Notes: generated by a model from the sequence alone, not told the origin. 64,000 nt of DNA from Halodesulfurarchaeum sp. HSR-GB (GCF_031432215.1 NZ_JAVKGN010000001.1:930001-994000), one strand, 5' to 3'; shown: positions 51,336 through 60,395, counted from the first letter of the stretch. A program made the numbers and translations.

Positions 51336-53639
51336 ATGTCAGAAACAGACGCGAACGACGGTGGCGTCCGGCGGCGCACCCTGCTGAAGGCCGGCGGGGC
51401 TGCGGCGGCGGTGGGATTGACCGGTGTCGGCATCAACGCGGTGGGTGAGGAAGCCGAGGCCGCAAGCGACGAATCGGGACGCGAAACGGTCCACGGGAAC
51501 TGTTGGATCTGTCGAGCCTCCTGTGGGCAGGAGGTCACGGTCGCGGACGGCAAGGCGATCGATCTGACCGGCGTGGACGGCCATCCAAAGGCCAGCGCCG
51601 GTGAGGGTCGTGAGGGAACCCTCTGTTCGAAGGGGATGGGACAGCTGAACAAGACCTACAACCCTAACCGGATTCGCGAGCCACACATCCGGGAGGACGG
51701 GGAGTTGCGTGCTGCCTCCTGGGACGAGGCGATCGAATTCGCCGCCCAGCGACTCGAGGAGTTCGCCGAGGAACACGGGCCGGAGAAATTCCTCCGGTAT
51801 CAGGGGTACCCGCTCGGGAAACACCCCTGGCACGATCTGGTCTTCAAGAACCTCTACGGCGCGCCGATCAAAGTCGGTCGGAAGACGACCTGTCACGGCC
51901 CGTTCTCCGATTCCTGGGCGTGGATGTCCGGCTACGGCCGGGAGTGGCCCGACTGGCAGAACTCCGAGTACATCATCGCCTGGGGCCGCAACGTGATGGA
52001 GTGTTTCCGCGGCCAGTGGGAACCGAAAGGGGTCCTCGACGCGAAAGAGCGCAACGACGCGACGGTCGTCTGTATCGACCCACGGTACACCAAGACGGCC
52101 GAAGTCGCAGACCAGTGGATCCCGATCAAGCCCCGGACCGACGGCGCACTGGCCCTGGCGATGGCCAACGTCATTATCGAGGAGGGGCTCTACGACGAGG
52201 AGTTCATTGGCAACTACACCCACGGCTTCGAGTCCTACAAGGAGGCAGTCGCGGACAAGACTCCCGAATGGGCCGCGGAGATTACGGACGTCGACGCGGA
52301 CGTGATCCGCGACATCGCCATCGGCTTCGCCGAGGCCGCGCCCAGTTCGGTGGCGTTCCCATGGACCGGGATCGCCTACCAGTCAAACGGGTTCAAGAAC
52401 GCACAGAACATCCAGGCGCTGAACGGCTTGGTCGGAAACATCGACAGTAAGGGTGGCACTCGGCAGTGGACCGCCGGGTTCGGCCTCGATGACCCCCACG
52501 AGAAACAGGGCATCGACGTGCCGGCGAACTACGAGGACCAGCCGACCCCGGATTACGACGATTACCCGTTCCAGCGACACGTCCGGGACCTCTCGCACAA
52601 CCTCGTTCCCAAAGCCGTCGAGCGTGGTGACATCAAGGGCTTTGTCAACAACTGGTCACAGCCACCCAAGAGTGGGAACACGCGGGCCTGGTTCGAGGCC
52701 CTGGAGGAGATGGACCTGGTCATCACCGTCGACGCGTTCTGGACCGGGGTCAGCAAACGGGCCGACGTGGTGTTCCCGGGAGCTTCACAGCTCGAACAAC
52801 CGTTCCTCCAGACCGGCGGTGACGGTTCGTACAGCACGAACGGCTGGGTGACGGGCTCGAAGCCCGCGATCGAACCGGTCGGCAACTGCCGCCGGGACTA
52901 TCAGGTCTACAAGGCTCTGGCCGAGGAGATGGGCTGGGGCGAGTACTTCCCCTGGGAGACCGGCGAGGAGTACTACGACAGCCAGCTCGAGGCGATCGGG
53001 CTGTCCTTCGACGAACTCGACGAGAAGAGCTACGAGATCGTGGCCGACTTCGAGTACCGCCAATACGAGGACGGCGGGTTCGACACGGAAAACGGGCTGT
53101 TCAACTTCGATCTGGACGCCAAACCGGAGTACAAGGCTCTGGCCGACGATATCGGCGTGAGCACGGCTCCGGCGTGGCATCCACCTGACGACGATCTGTT
53201 CGGGGAGACCACGAACGAGGAGTACCCGCTCCTGTTCACCGACCTCATGGTCGAACAGTTCTCTCGCGGCCACTGTCAGGCGCTCTCACAGTCCCTGGAG
53301 GCCTACGCCCAGCGGTTCGGGCACGAGGACGAGGACTACCGCGGCAACTACCTGCACATCAACCCGAAGGACGCCAAAGCACGCGGAATCGAGGACGGCG
53401 ACTGGGTCAAGGTGCAATCCGCGGACGACGAGATCGAACTCATGGCCAACCTGTGGGAGGGCATTCGGCCCGGCTGGGTCGGGACCGAGAACGGGTTCGG
53501 CGTCGGTTCGGCCCAGCCCGACGAGGAAGGTGCAAACAGTATGCTACTCAACAAGGAACGGCACGTCGAGCCGACGACCGGGATGACCGCACGGAACCAC
53601 CCTGTCGAGATCGAGCGTCTCGGAGGTGAGCCCCGATGA
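51336..53639 (+). CDS. Molybdopterin oxidoreductase catalytic subunit, Tat-exported
   Basis: A 767-residue Mo/W-bisPGD enzyme. The Tat signal has R12-R13-R14 followed by a hydrophobic core. The [4Fe-4S] site is C56-x2-C59-x3-C63...C97. The predicted metal ligand is C186 in T-T-C-H-G-P, a Cys-His-Gly-Pro motif also seen in formate dehydrogenases. But the region equivalent to their G-x-T-Q-H reads P-W-T-G-I-A-Y-Q-S-N-G, so formate is not established. The C-terminal domain has G-D-W-V-K-V-Q-S. The substrate may be thiosulfate, polysulfide, another oxyanion or formate. The start follows the small protein directly; it overlaps the Fe-S subunit by 4 bp. Confidence 0.88.
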   Translation: MSETDANDGGVRRRTLLKAGGAAAAVGLTGVGINAVGEEAEAASDESGRETVHGNCWICRASCGQEVTVADGKAIDLTGVDGHPKASAGEGREGTLCSKGMGQLNKTYNPNRIREPHIREDGELRAASWDEAIEFAAQRLEEFAEEHGPEKFLRYQGYPLGKHPWHDLVFKNLYGAPIKVGRKTTCHGPFSDSWAWMSGYGREWPDWQNSEYIIAWGRNVMECFRGQWEPKGVLDAKERNDATVVCIDPRYTKTAEVADQWIPIKPRTDGALALAMANVIIEEGLYDEEFIGNYTHGFESYKEAVADKTPEWAAEITDVDADVIRDIAIGFAEAAPSSVAFPWTGIAYQSNGFKNAQNIQALNGLVGNIDSKGGTRQWTAGFGLDDPHEKQGIDVPANYEDQPTPDYDDYPFQRHVRDLSHNLVPKAVERGDIKGFVNNWSQPPKSGNTRAWFEALEEMDLVITVDAFWTGVSKRADVVFPGASQLEQPFLQTGGDGSYSTNGWVTGSKPAIEPVGNCRRDYQVYKALAEEMGWGEYFPWETGEEYYDSQLEAIGLSFDELDEKSYEIVADFEYRQYEDGGFDTENGLFNFDLDAKPEYKALADDIGVSTAPAWHPPDDDLFGETTNEEYPLLFTDLMVEQFSRGHCQALSQSLEAYAQRFGHEDEDYRGNYLHINPKDAKARGIEDGDWVKVQSADDEIELMANLWEGIRPGWVGTENGFGVGSAQPDEEGANSMLLNKERHVEPTTGMTARNHPVEIERLGGEPR

Positions 53640-54238
53640 CTGAGCAGTGGGGCTTTTACTTCGACGCGGAGAAGTGCATCGGCTGTCACGCCTGTACGGT
53701 CGCCTGCCGGGTCCGAAACGACGTCGAGGCGGACGGCCCCAAGTGGCGGCGGATCGTCCACGCGGAGAACGGGACCTTCCCGGATTACGAGCAGGTCTCG
53801 GTCTCGATTGCCTGCATGCACTGTGAGGACCCGCCGTGTCGGACGGTCTGTCCCACGGGCGCGATCGAGAAGCGCAACGAGGACGGCATCGTCGTGGTCA
53901 ACCAGGACAAGTGTATCGGGTGTCACTACTGTGCCTGGAGCTGTCCGTACGGTGCGCCGAAGTTCGACGACAACAACAAGATGCAGAAGTGCCACCTCTG
54001 TTTGGGCGAAGGTGGCGGCGATGGGTACGGCTCCCCGCCGAAGGCAAAAGAGGAAGACGGCGGGACGAAACCTGCCTGTGTCGATAACTGCGTCGGCGGC
54101 GCGCTCAAGGCCGGTCCGATGGACGAACTGACGAAAGAAGTCACCGACAGCGCCGTCAACCAAGCCACCCAGCGGAAGGGGAACATCATCATCGAGGCCG
54201 GTGGACCCACAGTGACCTTCGAGAGCGAGTCAGACTAA
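53636..54238 (+). CDS. Fe-S electron-transfer subunit
   Basis: A 200-residue protein with four 4Fe-4S motifs: C-I-G-C-H-A-C, C-M-H-C-E-D-P-P-C-R-T-V-C-P, C-I-G-C-H-Y-C-A-W-S-C-P with C-H-L-C, and C-V-D-N-C. Paralogous to the subunit at 19050. It overlaps the catalytic subunit by ATGA and precedes the membrane subunits. Confidence 0.95.
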   Translation: MTEQWGFYFDAEKCIGCHACTVACRVRNDVEADGPKWRRIVHAENGTFPDYEQVSVSIACMHCEDPPCRTVCPTGAIEKRNEDGIVVVNQDKCIGCHYCAWSCPYGAPKFDDNNKMQKCHLCLGEGGGDGYGSPPKAKEEDGGTKPACVDNCVGGALKAGPMDELTKEVTDSAVNQATQRKGNIIIEAGGPTVTFESESD

Positions 54239-54248
54239 GACGAATACC

Positions 54249-54566
54249 ATGGCAGAAACTACACAGACAACTCAACGGAGCCTGTTCAAGCCCGAATACC
54301 GGGCAGCGATCGCCACGGTGGTCGCCATCGTGGTGACCTTCGGGATCTTCATCGGGGTCACGGGGTACCATCCCCCGGTGACTCAGTGGGTTCCAAGCGC
54401 GGTCGGGCTCGTCGGGCTCGAGGTCGCGTACTCGACGTACAACGACCTCTGGCTTGTGATCCGTATGCTGCTCGGGGCCTACATCACGTTCGTACTGCTC
54501 GTGGTGGCCCTCCAGCTGGTCGGGACCTGGCGTCGACTCATCGTGGACGCCGGAGGTGAGTCCTGA
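54249..54566 (+). CDS. Small membrane subunit of molybdoenzyme 2
   Basis: A 105-residue protein with two strong hydrophobic helices (about 20-37 and 72-92) separated by a Pro/Tyr-containing loop with a central aspartate. It has no Cys or obvious heme site. The stop-start overlaps by one base with the cytochrome b gene, so it is part of the complex. It may anchor or stabilise the cytochrome b subunit. Confidence 0.75.
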   Translation: MAETTQTTQRSLFKPEYRAAIATVVAIVVTFGIFIGVTGYHPPVTQWVPSAVGLVGLEVAYSTYNDLWLVIRMLLGAYITFVLLVVALQLVGTWRRLIVDAGGES

Positions 54567-55516
54567 TGTCGACGATGACTGGCGAGAGCACGCTGACCCG
54601 GTTCACCGACGTGCAGGTCTACGCCCACGGGCTACTGGCGCTCTCGATTCTCCTCCTGTGGGTCACCGGCCTGCCGATCACGTTCCACGATCCATTCGCG
54701 TGGCTCATGGCCATCGTTGGCTATGACAACGTCGTGCTGGTTCACGTCGCCGCGGGGGCATTGTTGATCCTCACGTCGGTGTTCTACCTCGTCTACGGGC
54801 TGCTGGGGATGGTCGGTGGCGTAACGACACTCTCGAACATCCTGCCCGGCCTGGGGGACATCCGCGAAGCGGTCGAGCACATGAAGTACCTCGCTGGGCG
54901 TCGCGGGCAGCCCGCCTCGGGGAAGTACACCTTCCTCCAGAAGGCGGAAGTCTGGATCATCGTCGCCGAGACGACGGTCATGATCGCGACGGGCGTGATC
55001 CTGTACGCGGGCACGTTGAACGGTGCGTCGCCGGCGCCGGCCTTCCTCATCACCCGGGACATCCACGCCATCGTCGCCGTGACGATGCTGGTGGGGGTGA
55101 CCTTCCACCTCTTCATGACCCACGCCAAGGAGTTCCCGCTCGATCGCTCGATGTTCACCGGGAACGTCACGCTGGGTCGGGCCTGTGAGGAGTGGGAGGG
55201 CTGGGTCGAGACCTCGGTCGGGTACTTCGACGTGTCCTGCCCGGAGGAGACCCATGCGACCGCACTCACCACGAGTGTCATCGTCGGGATGATCCTCTTC
55301 GGTGTCGTCTGGACGGGGATCATTCTGGAATACGTTCTCTCGCCGGTTCCGACCGGCGGGCTGAGCGTCGCGCAGGACGTGGCACCGAACGCGATGCCCG
55401 GTGGGTTGCTGGGAACTATCTACTCGATCGGGCTCAACATCGCGATGCTGGTCGTCTTTGCGGCGATCGTGGCCCTGGCCTACGGGTTCTACGATCGATG
55501 GACTGTTGCCGAATGA
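54566..55516 (+). CDS. Cytochrome b-type membrane anchor (FdnI/PhsC-like)
   Basis: A 316-residue membrane protein with about five to six helices. Likely heme ligands are His in V-Y-A-H-G, L-V-H-V-A-A-G, D-I-H-A-I and V-T-F-H-L-F-M-T-H, as in the gamma subunit of formate dehydrogenase and thiosulfate reductase cytochrome b. It connects the quinone pool to the Fe-S subunit. This anchor differs from the NrfD-type subunit of operon 1. A CxE region at the end of the loop (V-S-C-P-E-E-T) may be specific. Confidence 0.82.
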   Translation: MSTMTGESTLTRFTDVQVYAHGLLALSILLLWVTGLPITFHDPFAWLMAIVGYDNVVLVHVAAGALLILTSVFYLVYGLLGMVGGVTTLSNILPGLGDIREAVEHMKYLAGRRGQPASGKYTFLQKAEVWIIVAETTVMIATGVILYAGTLNGASPAPAFLITRDIHAIVAVTMLVGVTFHLFMTHAKEFPLDRSMFTGNVTLGRACEEWEGWVETSVGYFDVSCPEETHATALTTSVIVGMILFGVVWTGIILEYVLSPVPTGGLSVAQDVAPNAMPGGLLGTIYSIGLNIAMLVVFAAIVALAYGFYDRWTVAE

Positions 55517-55535
55517 GCCGAATTCCCAGTTAATC

Positions 55536-55634
55536 ATGTCCCACTCGTTTCGTTTCCGTCACGATCCGACCCAGGTACAGCCCACGCGAGCGGACGTGCA
55601 GATGACCCGATCGACGAGTGGGAGGAACGCATGA
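55536..55634 (+). CDS. Short ORF overlapping torD start
   Basis: ATG at 55536 gives 32 residues (M-S-H-S-F-R-F-R-H-D-P...R-N-A), basic, with the stop overlapping the TorD-like ATG by ATGA. This arrangement looks like translational coupling, but the peptide has no homology I recognise. It may be a leader peptide or a chance frame. Confidence 0.35.
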   Translation: MSHSFRFRHDPTQVQPTRADVQMTRSTSGRNA

Positions 55635-56320
55635 CAGAACCGCTCGAGGACGTCGATATCGGCCGGATTTACGGCCTGCTCTCGGAGTGTTTCAAGCACC
55701 CGGACGAGCAGTTCACCGAGGACGTCGGCGCGGGCGCGCTGGAGGCCGAACTGGAGCCGGTGGCCGAGACCCTCGATATCGAGTACGAGACGGGGGTCGA
55801 TCCGGACCTCGTGCCCGAGTCGGCCGCGGCCTTCGATAACGAGTACATCTCGCTGTTCGAGGCCTTCGAGACGCCCTATGCCCCGGCGGTCGAATCACCG
55901 TACAAGGAGTGGCACGAGGGGGTCGCCGGTGACGGGTTGCTGGATGGCCCACCTGCTGATGACATGCGCGAGCGCTATGCCACACTCGACATCGAGATTC
56001 CCGACGCGTACATGCCCGACCATCTGGCGCTCCTGCTAGAGTACGCTTCGCTCCTCGTCGAGGCTGGAACCGAGGAGCAACACCGGGTGTTCGTCGCGGA
56101 CCACCTCGATTGGCTCCCGGCCTTCCGAAAGCTGGTCGCGGACGCCGCCGCGGACGCGCCGTTCCACCGCCGGTATGTCACAGTCACCGACGCCGTCGTC
56201 CGGGCGGTTCGCCAGGATCTCGGTATCGAGGAACCGGATGCAGAAACCGTCCAGACGATGCTCAGCCGTGTCGAGGACGGGATGGAGGGCGTCCCCGAGG
56301 AGAAGACCTTCCGGCCGTAA
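55631..56320 (+). CDS. TorD/DmsD-family redox enzyme maturation chaperone
   Basis: A 229-residue all-helical protein. Characteristic blocks are Y-G-L-L-S-E-C-F-K-H-P near the N-terminus, E-Y-I-S-L-F-E (compare the family E-Y-x-x-L-F), and a conserved Y-M-P-D-H-L-A-L-L-L-E-Y-A-S. It binds the Tat signal of the catalytic subunit until cofactor insertion. It ends the operon and may also serve the first enzyme, whose operon lacks a chaperone. Confidence 0.85.
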   Translation: MTEPLEDVDIGRIYGLLSECFKHPDEQFTEDVGAGALEAELEPVAETLDIEYETGVDPDLVPESAAAFDNEYISLFEAFETPYAPAVESPYKEWHEGVAGDGLLDGPPADDMRERYATLDIEIPDAYMPDHLALLLEYASLLVEAGTEEQHRVFVADHLDWLPAFRKLVADAAADAPFHRRYVTVTDAVVRAVRQDLGIEEPDAETVQTMLSRVEDGMEGVPEEKTFRP

Positions 56321-56563
56321 CGGGCCGTTCCGATCTCGTTTTCGAATCGACGGATAGAGTGTGGACTCTTCGATTGTTGCGCAAGCAGGAAATGGGGGTG
56401 GATGGGTGCTCCCCGGGCGCTCGGTACGTTCCCTCGACGAGGGCATTTGATACTCGGAGGTAGGGGTATGAGTGTTTTGTGCTCGCCCCTCGATTCGACG
56501 GACCTAAACCGCTGGACGGCAGCGGAACAACGAAGGTTCTCGGCCCCGTAGCTCAGGTCGATC

Positions 56564-56737
56564 ATGGCCCCGGATTCCACCACGGGACGGTACCACGACT
56601 GGCGGTCGTTTCTGCGTTGTCCGGACTGTGGACGGGACACGGTCACCCTGGAGCACTACGACGACGGGACGATGTTTCGGTGCGACCACTGCGGGGCCGA
56701 GGCGTGGGCCGCCAACGTGGTGTTCGAGACACAGTAG
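56564..56737 (+). CDS. Small zinc-ribbon protein
   Basis: A 57-residue protein with C-P-D-C and C-D-H-C pairs about 22 residues apart, forming one zinc ribbon, and a Trp-rich C-terminal stretch (E-A-W-A-A-N-V-V-F-E). It is too short for many gene callers but has clear coding character. No function known. It precedes a two-helix membrane protein. Confidence 0.65.
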   Translation: MAPDSTTGRYHDWRSFLRCPDCGRDTVTLEHYDDGTMFRCDHCGAEAWAANVVFETQ

Positions 56738-56785
56738 TCGGCCGGGACCGTCACCGTTAGATGGGTCCCGCTCACAGCCGACGGT

Positions 56786-56989
56786 ATGACACGATTTCAG
56801 GACCGACTGACGGTCGTCGGTTTGTTGGTGGGTGTGTTCGTCCTCGTCGTGGGGCTGGGGACGCTTTTGGGCCAGCCCTGGCAGTACGCGGCTGGCGGCG
56901 CGCCGGTCATGGTACTCCAACTACTCGGCGCGCTCGGAGCCCTCGTGATCGGCGGCTTTCTTTTGTCCCTCAGCCGGGTGGGGGCCTGA
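56786..56989 (+). CDS. Small two-helix membrane protein
   Basis: A 67-residue protein with two hydrophobic helices (about 10-28 and 40-60) separated by a short loop containing Q-P-W-Q-Y. Family unknown. It lies between the zinc-ribbon gene and the histidine kinase on the same strand. Confidence 0.65.
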   Translation: MTRFQDRLTVVGLLVGVFVLVVGLGTLLGQPWQYAAGGAPVMVLQLLGALGALVIGGFLLSLSRVGA

Positions 56990-57040
56990 CCGGGGGACCG
57001 ACATAGCCTAAACCCGGGGCCACGAAGCATTTGGTAACTG

Positions 57041-58117
57041 ATGGACCGTACCAGTTCGGACTCCCAACTCCTCGATCGCATCTTCGAGACGAGCCCGACC
57101 GGACTGGTCGTGTTGGCGCCCGAGGGGGAGATCACCCGGTGTAACGACCGGGCCGAGCAACTGCTCGGGCTCGAGGAGTCCGAGATCGAGGGCAAGCGCT
57201 ACGTCGAACCCGAATGGACGTTCACCGACGAGGACGGGAATCCGGTCCCCGAATCCGCCCATCCCTTCGTTCGGGTCCGGGACTCCGGCGGGCCGATCTT
57301 CGGCCAGGTGTACCGGATGGAGCGCCCCCATGCCGATCCGATCGTGGTCTCGATCTCGGGCGCGCCCATCACTGCGGACGGAACGGTGACCCGGATCGTC
57401 TTCGCCTTCGAGGACATCACCGAACGCCGGGAGCGCGAGCGGGAACTCGAAGTCATGACTCGGCAGCTTGAGGTGCTCAATCGGGTCGTTCGCCACGACA
57501 TCCGCAACGAGATGGCGGTGGTGCTCGGCTCGATCGAGACCGCTGCGGATCGGGTGTCCGACCCGGACACCATAACGAACCTCGAACGCGCCCAGCAGGC
57601 CGGGGACCACGTGGTCTCGATCACGAAGACCGCCCGGGACCTCATGGAGGTCGTCACCGCGACCGAGCCGCCCGAACTCGACCCCATCCAGGTCGCGCCG
57701 ATTCTGGAAGAGGAGGTGGCGATGGTCCGGGAGGGCAACCCCGACGCGACGGTTCGAATCGAGGGCTCGATCCCCTCCGTCTCGGTCCGCGGGACCGAAC
57801 TCCTCGACTCGGTCTTCCGGAACCTCCTCTCCAACGCGGTCGATCACTCCGACCAAGAGGCGCCGACGGTGACGGTTTCGGCCAGCGTTCAGGACGACCG
57901 CCTCCGGGTTTCGGTTGCTGACGACGGCCCCGGCATCCCCGAGGCGCAGAAGTGGTCGATCTTCGGGAAAGGCGATCGTGGGCTGGAGAGCGACGGGACC
58001 GGTATCGGGCTCTATCTCGTCGAGAACCTGGTGACGCAGTTCGGCGGGGACGTCTGGGTCGAGGACAACGAGCCCCGGGGCGCGGTGTTCGTAGTCGAGT
58101 TGGATATCGTCGAGTGA
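57041..58117 (+). CDS. PAS-domain histidine kinase
   Basis: A 358-residue soluble kinase. The PAS domain spans about residues 8-130 and ends in I-T-E-R-R. The phosphoacceptor H-box is V-V-R-H-D-I-R-N-E-M (about 148-157). The ATP domain has the N-box L-L-S-N-A-V-D-H-S, G1 D-D-G-P-G-I-P and G2 G-T-G-I-G-L-Y-L-V. It has no transmembrane segment and no receiver partner nearby. The signal is unknown. Confidence 0.9.
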   Translation: MDRTSSDSQLLDRIFETSPTGLVVLAPEGEITRCNDRAEQLLGLEESEIEGKRYVEPEWTFTDEDGNPVPESAHPFVRVRDSGGPIFGQVYRMERPHADPIVVSISGAPITADGTVTRIVFAFEDITERRERERELEVMTRQLEVLNRVVRHDIRNEMAVVLGSIETAADRVSDPDTITNLERAQQAGDHVVSITKTARDLMEVVTATEPPELDPIQVAPILEEEVAMVREGNPDATVRIEGSIPSVSVRGTELLDSVFRNLLSNAVDHSDQEAPTVTVSASVQDDRLRVSVADDGPGIPEAQKWSIFGKGDRGLESDGTGIGLYLVENLVTQFGGDVWVEDNEPRGAVFVVELDIVE

Positions 58118-58140
58118 TTTTGGTGGGTTGGGAAGCTTCG

Positions 58141-58265
58141 GGAGGAATTTGAACCACGTCCGAGAACCTGCCGGTGGCAGAACCTCGGCCTCGTTCAAAT
58201 CCTCTTGGCCGCTTTGCTCCTCACCTTCGTTCGTCGCAAAAGCGGGCCGGGAGGGATTTGAACCG
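58141..58265. repeat. Degenerate tRNA-Lys 3'-end repeats
   Basis: Two partial copies of the 3' end of the adjacent tRNA-Lys lie at about 108-110 bp spacing. The nearer (58245-58265) shares 21 bases exactly with the tRNA 3' end (positions 58353-58373). It is followed by AAGCCAGACG, a piece of the anticodon stem. The farther (58141-58155) is degenerate. Between them are plus-strand TTCAAATCC elements and similar CCTCAC...CGTTCG segments, suggesting tandem duplication of a unit. Confidence 0.6.
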
Positions 58266-58352
58266 AAGCCAGACGTGCTCACTCCGTTGCGCGCGACTGG
58301 CAGGATTCAAATCCTCGCCGTTCACACGCCTCACTGGCGTTCGGCGGTTCAC

Positions 58353-58425
58353 GGGCCGGGAGGGATTTGAACCCCCGTCCGTCTGGTTAAAAGCCAGACG
58401 CTCTGCCTACCTGAGCTACCGGCCC
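58353..58425 (-). tRNA. tRNA-Lys (UUU)
   Basis: A 73-nt cloverleaf on the minus strand. The acceptor stem GGGCCGG pairs with CCGGCCC. The D stem is GCTC/GAGC, the anticodon stem TCTGG/CCAGA with the loop CTTTTAA (anticodon TTT, read as UUU), and the T stem GGGGG/CCCTC with a TTCAAAT loop. All stems are consistent. The 3' CCA is not encoded and there is no intron. It ends beside the tRNA-derived repeats. Confidence 0.97.
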
Positions 58426-58478
58426 ACACCTACACCGTCGTGACTGTCCGGTTAAACCCTTTCCCTCCGCGACGACCA

Positions 58479-59762
58479 TCAGAACGCGACCGAGTCGCCG
58501 TTTCTCGGAGCCGTCGCCTCGAACCCCGCTCCCCGCAATTCCGCCGCAAAGCGCTCACACCGATCGCCGTGGTTCACCAGAACCGGCGTGTCCCGATAGG
58601 AATCGAGGAAGGCCAGCAACCCATCGCGATCCGCGTGGGCTGAAAAGTCGTACTGCTCGACCTGGGCGCTGACCCGCATCCGCCGGTTGTCGATCTCGGC
58701 GCTTCCGGTCTCCAGCAGGTCCCGGCCGGGCGTGTCCGCGACCTGATACCCGGTAAGAGCGATCTTGTTCGTCGGATCGCCCTTGATCGCCGGGATGTAG
58801 GTCATTGCCGGCCCGCCCGTGAGCATCCCGCTTGTCGTGACGATCGCGGTCGACTTCTCGGCGATCCGCCGGCGTTGCCCGTCCCGGCCGGTGACGAACC
58901 GGGCGTGTGATCGCGCCCGACGGAGTGCCTCCGGATCCCGAACGAACGCCGGATACTGCAGGAGCATGTCCGTCACCCCTTTTCCCATCCCATCGACGTA
59001 ACACGGGATGTCGTGGGCCGCACAGAGCAGGAGCATCTCCTGGGTCCGACCGATCGCGAACGCGGGGATCACGACGGTCCCGCCCTCCCAGAGGGTCTGC
59101 TCGACACTCCGCACGAACCGCTCCTCGACGGTGGCCCGGGCTTCGTGCTCGACGTCAGAATACGTGCTCTCGACGACGAGTAGATCCGCCTCCGGACGGG
59201 CCGTCGTGCCGGCCACCAGGCGCTGGTCGTCCGTGTGGAAGTCCCCGGTGTAGAGCAGTCGCGTGTCGCCGTCGTCGACGAGCACGTGGGCGCTACCCGG
59301 GATGTGACCGGCGTCGAAGAAGGTGATCTCGTGGCCCGCTGCCGTGAATGGCTCTCCGTAGCCGTGGCTCCGTGACTGCTGGGTCGTCCGCTTGACGTGG
59401 GTCTCGGTGAACGGACAGTTGTAGGTGCCGCCGAGTTCGCGGGGCTGGAATCGGCCCGTCGCCGCGCCGCTCTCGGGCACGCCGTGGAGTTTGAGCGTGT
59501 CGCGGGCGAGCGTGCGGGCCAATTCCCCGGTCGGTGGCGTCCAGTGGATCTCGGGCCAGTCCTCGCCCCGCATGAGGGTCGGAACGTTCCCGACGTGGTC
59601 CAGGTGGCCGTGACTGGCGACGATGGCCTCGACGGTCGGGGTCTCCAGTGGAAATTGCAGTGGCTCCCCCGCCAGAATGCCGAAGTCGAGAAGGAGCCGG
59701 TCGTTGACGAGGAGGGCACTCCGGCCGACCTCGCGGGCCCCACCGAGGAAGCGTAGCTCCAT
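58479..59762 (-). CDS. Beta-CASP metallo-beta-lactamase RNase (aCPSF/RNase J-like)
   Basis: A 427-residue MBL-fold beta-CASP nuclease. It has the zinc motif S-H-G-H-L-D-H, then G-H-I-P-G-S-A-H-V, D-F-H-T-D, Y-V-D-G-M-G-K-G in the CASP region and the C-terminal S-A-H-A-D, V-N-H-G-D motifs. Without a KH domain it resembles archaeal RNase J or CPSF2-type proteins. The start at 59762 (MELRFLG) is typical for the family; the long upstream extension is rejected. It is divergent from msrA. Confidence 0.9.
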   Translation of the reverse strand: MELRFLGGAREVGRSALLVNDRLLLDFGILAGEPLQFPLETPTVEAIVASHGHLDHVGNVPTLMRGEDWPEIHWTPPTGELARTLARDTLKLHGVPESGAATGRFQPRELGGTYNCPFTETHVKRTTQQSRSHGYGEPFTAAGHEITFFDAGHIPGSAHVLVDDGDTRLLYTGDFHTDDQRLVAGTTARPEADLLVVESTYSDVEHEARATVEERFVRSVEQTLWEGGTVVIPAFAIGRTQEMLLLCAAHDIPCYVDGMGKGVTDMLLQYPAFVRDPEALRRARSHARFVTGRDGQRRRIAEKSTAIVTTSGMLTGGPAMTYIPAIKGDPTNKIALTGYQVADTPGRDLLETGSAEIDNRRMRVSAQVEQYDFSAHADRDGLLAFLDSYRDTPVLVNHGDRCERFAAELRGAGFEATAPRNGDSVAF

Positions 59763-59861
59763 CGTCCCGGCGTATTCGGGCCGCGGGTTTGCACTCGTCG
59801 GTTCGACCGGCTTGGCTGCCCCTGCCGGTGGCCTTTTGGCTCGATCGCCCGAAGTATGTGT

Positions 59862-60395
59862 ATGACAACCGATCCCGAGCTGGCCACGTTCGCCGGCGGC
59901 TGCTTCTGGTGTACCGAAGCGGCCTTCGAGGAAGTACCCGGTGTGCAGTCGGTGACCGCCGGCTACGCCGGTGGGGACGTGCCCGACCCCTCCTACGAGG
60001 AAGTTTCGACCGGCGAAACCGGCCACGCCGAGTGCGTCCAGATCGAGTACGACCCCGATACCGTCTCCTATGTCGATCTCCTCGGGGTTTTCTTTCGCGT
60101 CCACGATCCGACCCAGCTGAACCGACAGGGGCCCGACGTCGGGACCCAGTACCGATCCGCGATCTTCGCCCACGATATGACACAGCGTGAGACTGCCGCG
60201 GAATTCATCGAGATCCTGCTCGCCGAGGACGCCTACGATGAGGAGATCGTCACCGAAATCGAGGACCTGGATACCTTCTATCCGGCTGAACCGTATCATC
60301 AGGACTACTACGAGGAGAACCCCGAGGATCGGTACTGCACGCTTTACGTCGAGCCGAAGGTCAAGAAGGTGCAGGCGGCCTTTTCCGAGGAGTAG
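59862..60395 (+). CDS. msrA: Peptide methionine sulfoxide reductase MsrA
   Basis: A 177-residue MsrA with the catalytic G-G-C-F-W-C-T motif and downstream G-T-Q-Y-R-S-A-I-F block. The acid E-T-G-H-A-E sequence also fits MsrA. It repairs S-methionine sulfoxide. The start at 59862 is one of two ATGs within 6 bp; the second fits family N-termini. Confidence 0.93.
   Translation: MTTDPELATFAGGCFWCTEAAFEEVPGVQSVTAGYAGGDVPDPSYEEVSTGETGHAECVQIEYDPDTVSYVDLLGVFFRVHDPTQLNRQGPDVGTQYRSAIFAHDMTQRETAAEFIEILLAEDAYDEEIVTEIEDLDTFYPAEPYHQDYYEENPEDRYCTLYVEPKVKKVQAAFSEE

Noticed and set aside
51336-53639. Firm call as formate dehydrogenase
   Set aside because: The C-H-G-P motif fits, but the conserved G-x-T-Q-H region and the length of typical respiratory formate dehydrogenases do not. 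Left as a Cys-ligated molybdoenzyme.
56541-56575. tRNA-like 5' end GTAGCTCAGGT near the zinc-ribbon gene
   Set aside because: Only about 11 bases match a tRNA D-arm; no acceptor partner, anticodon arm or T-arm follows.
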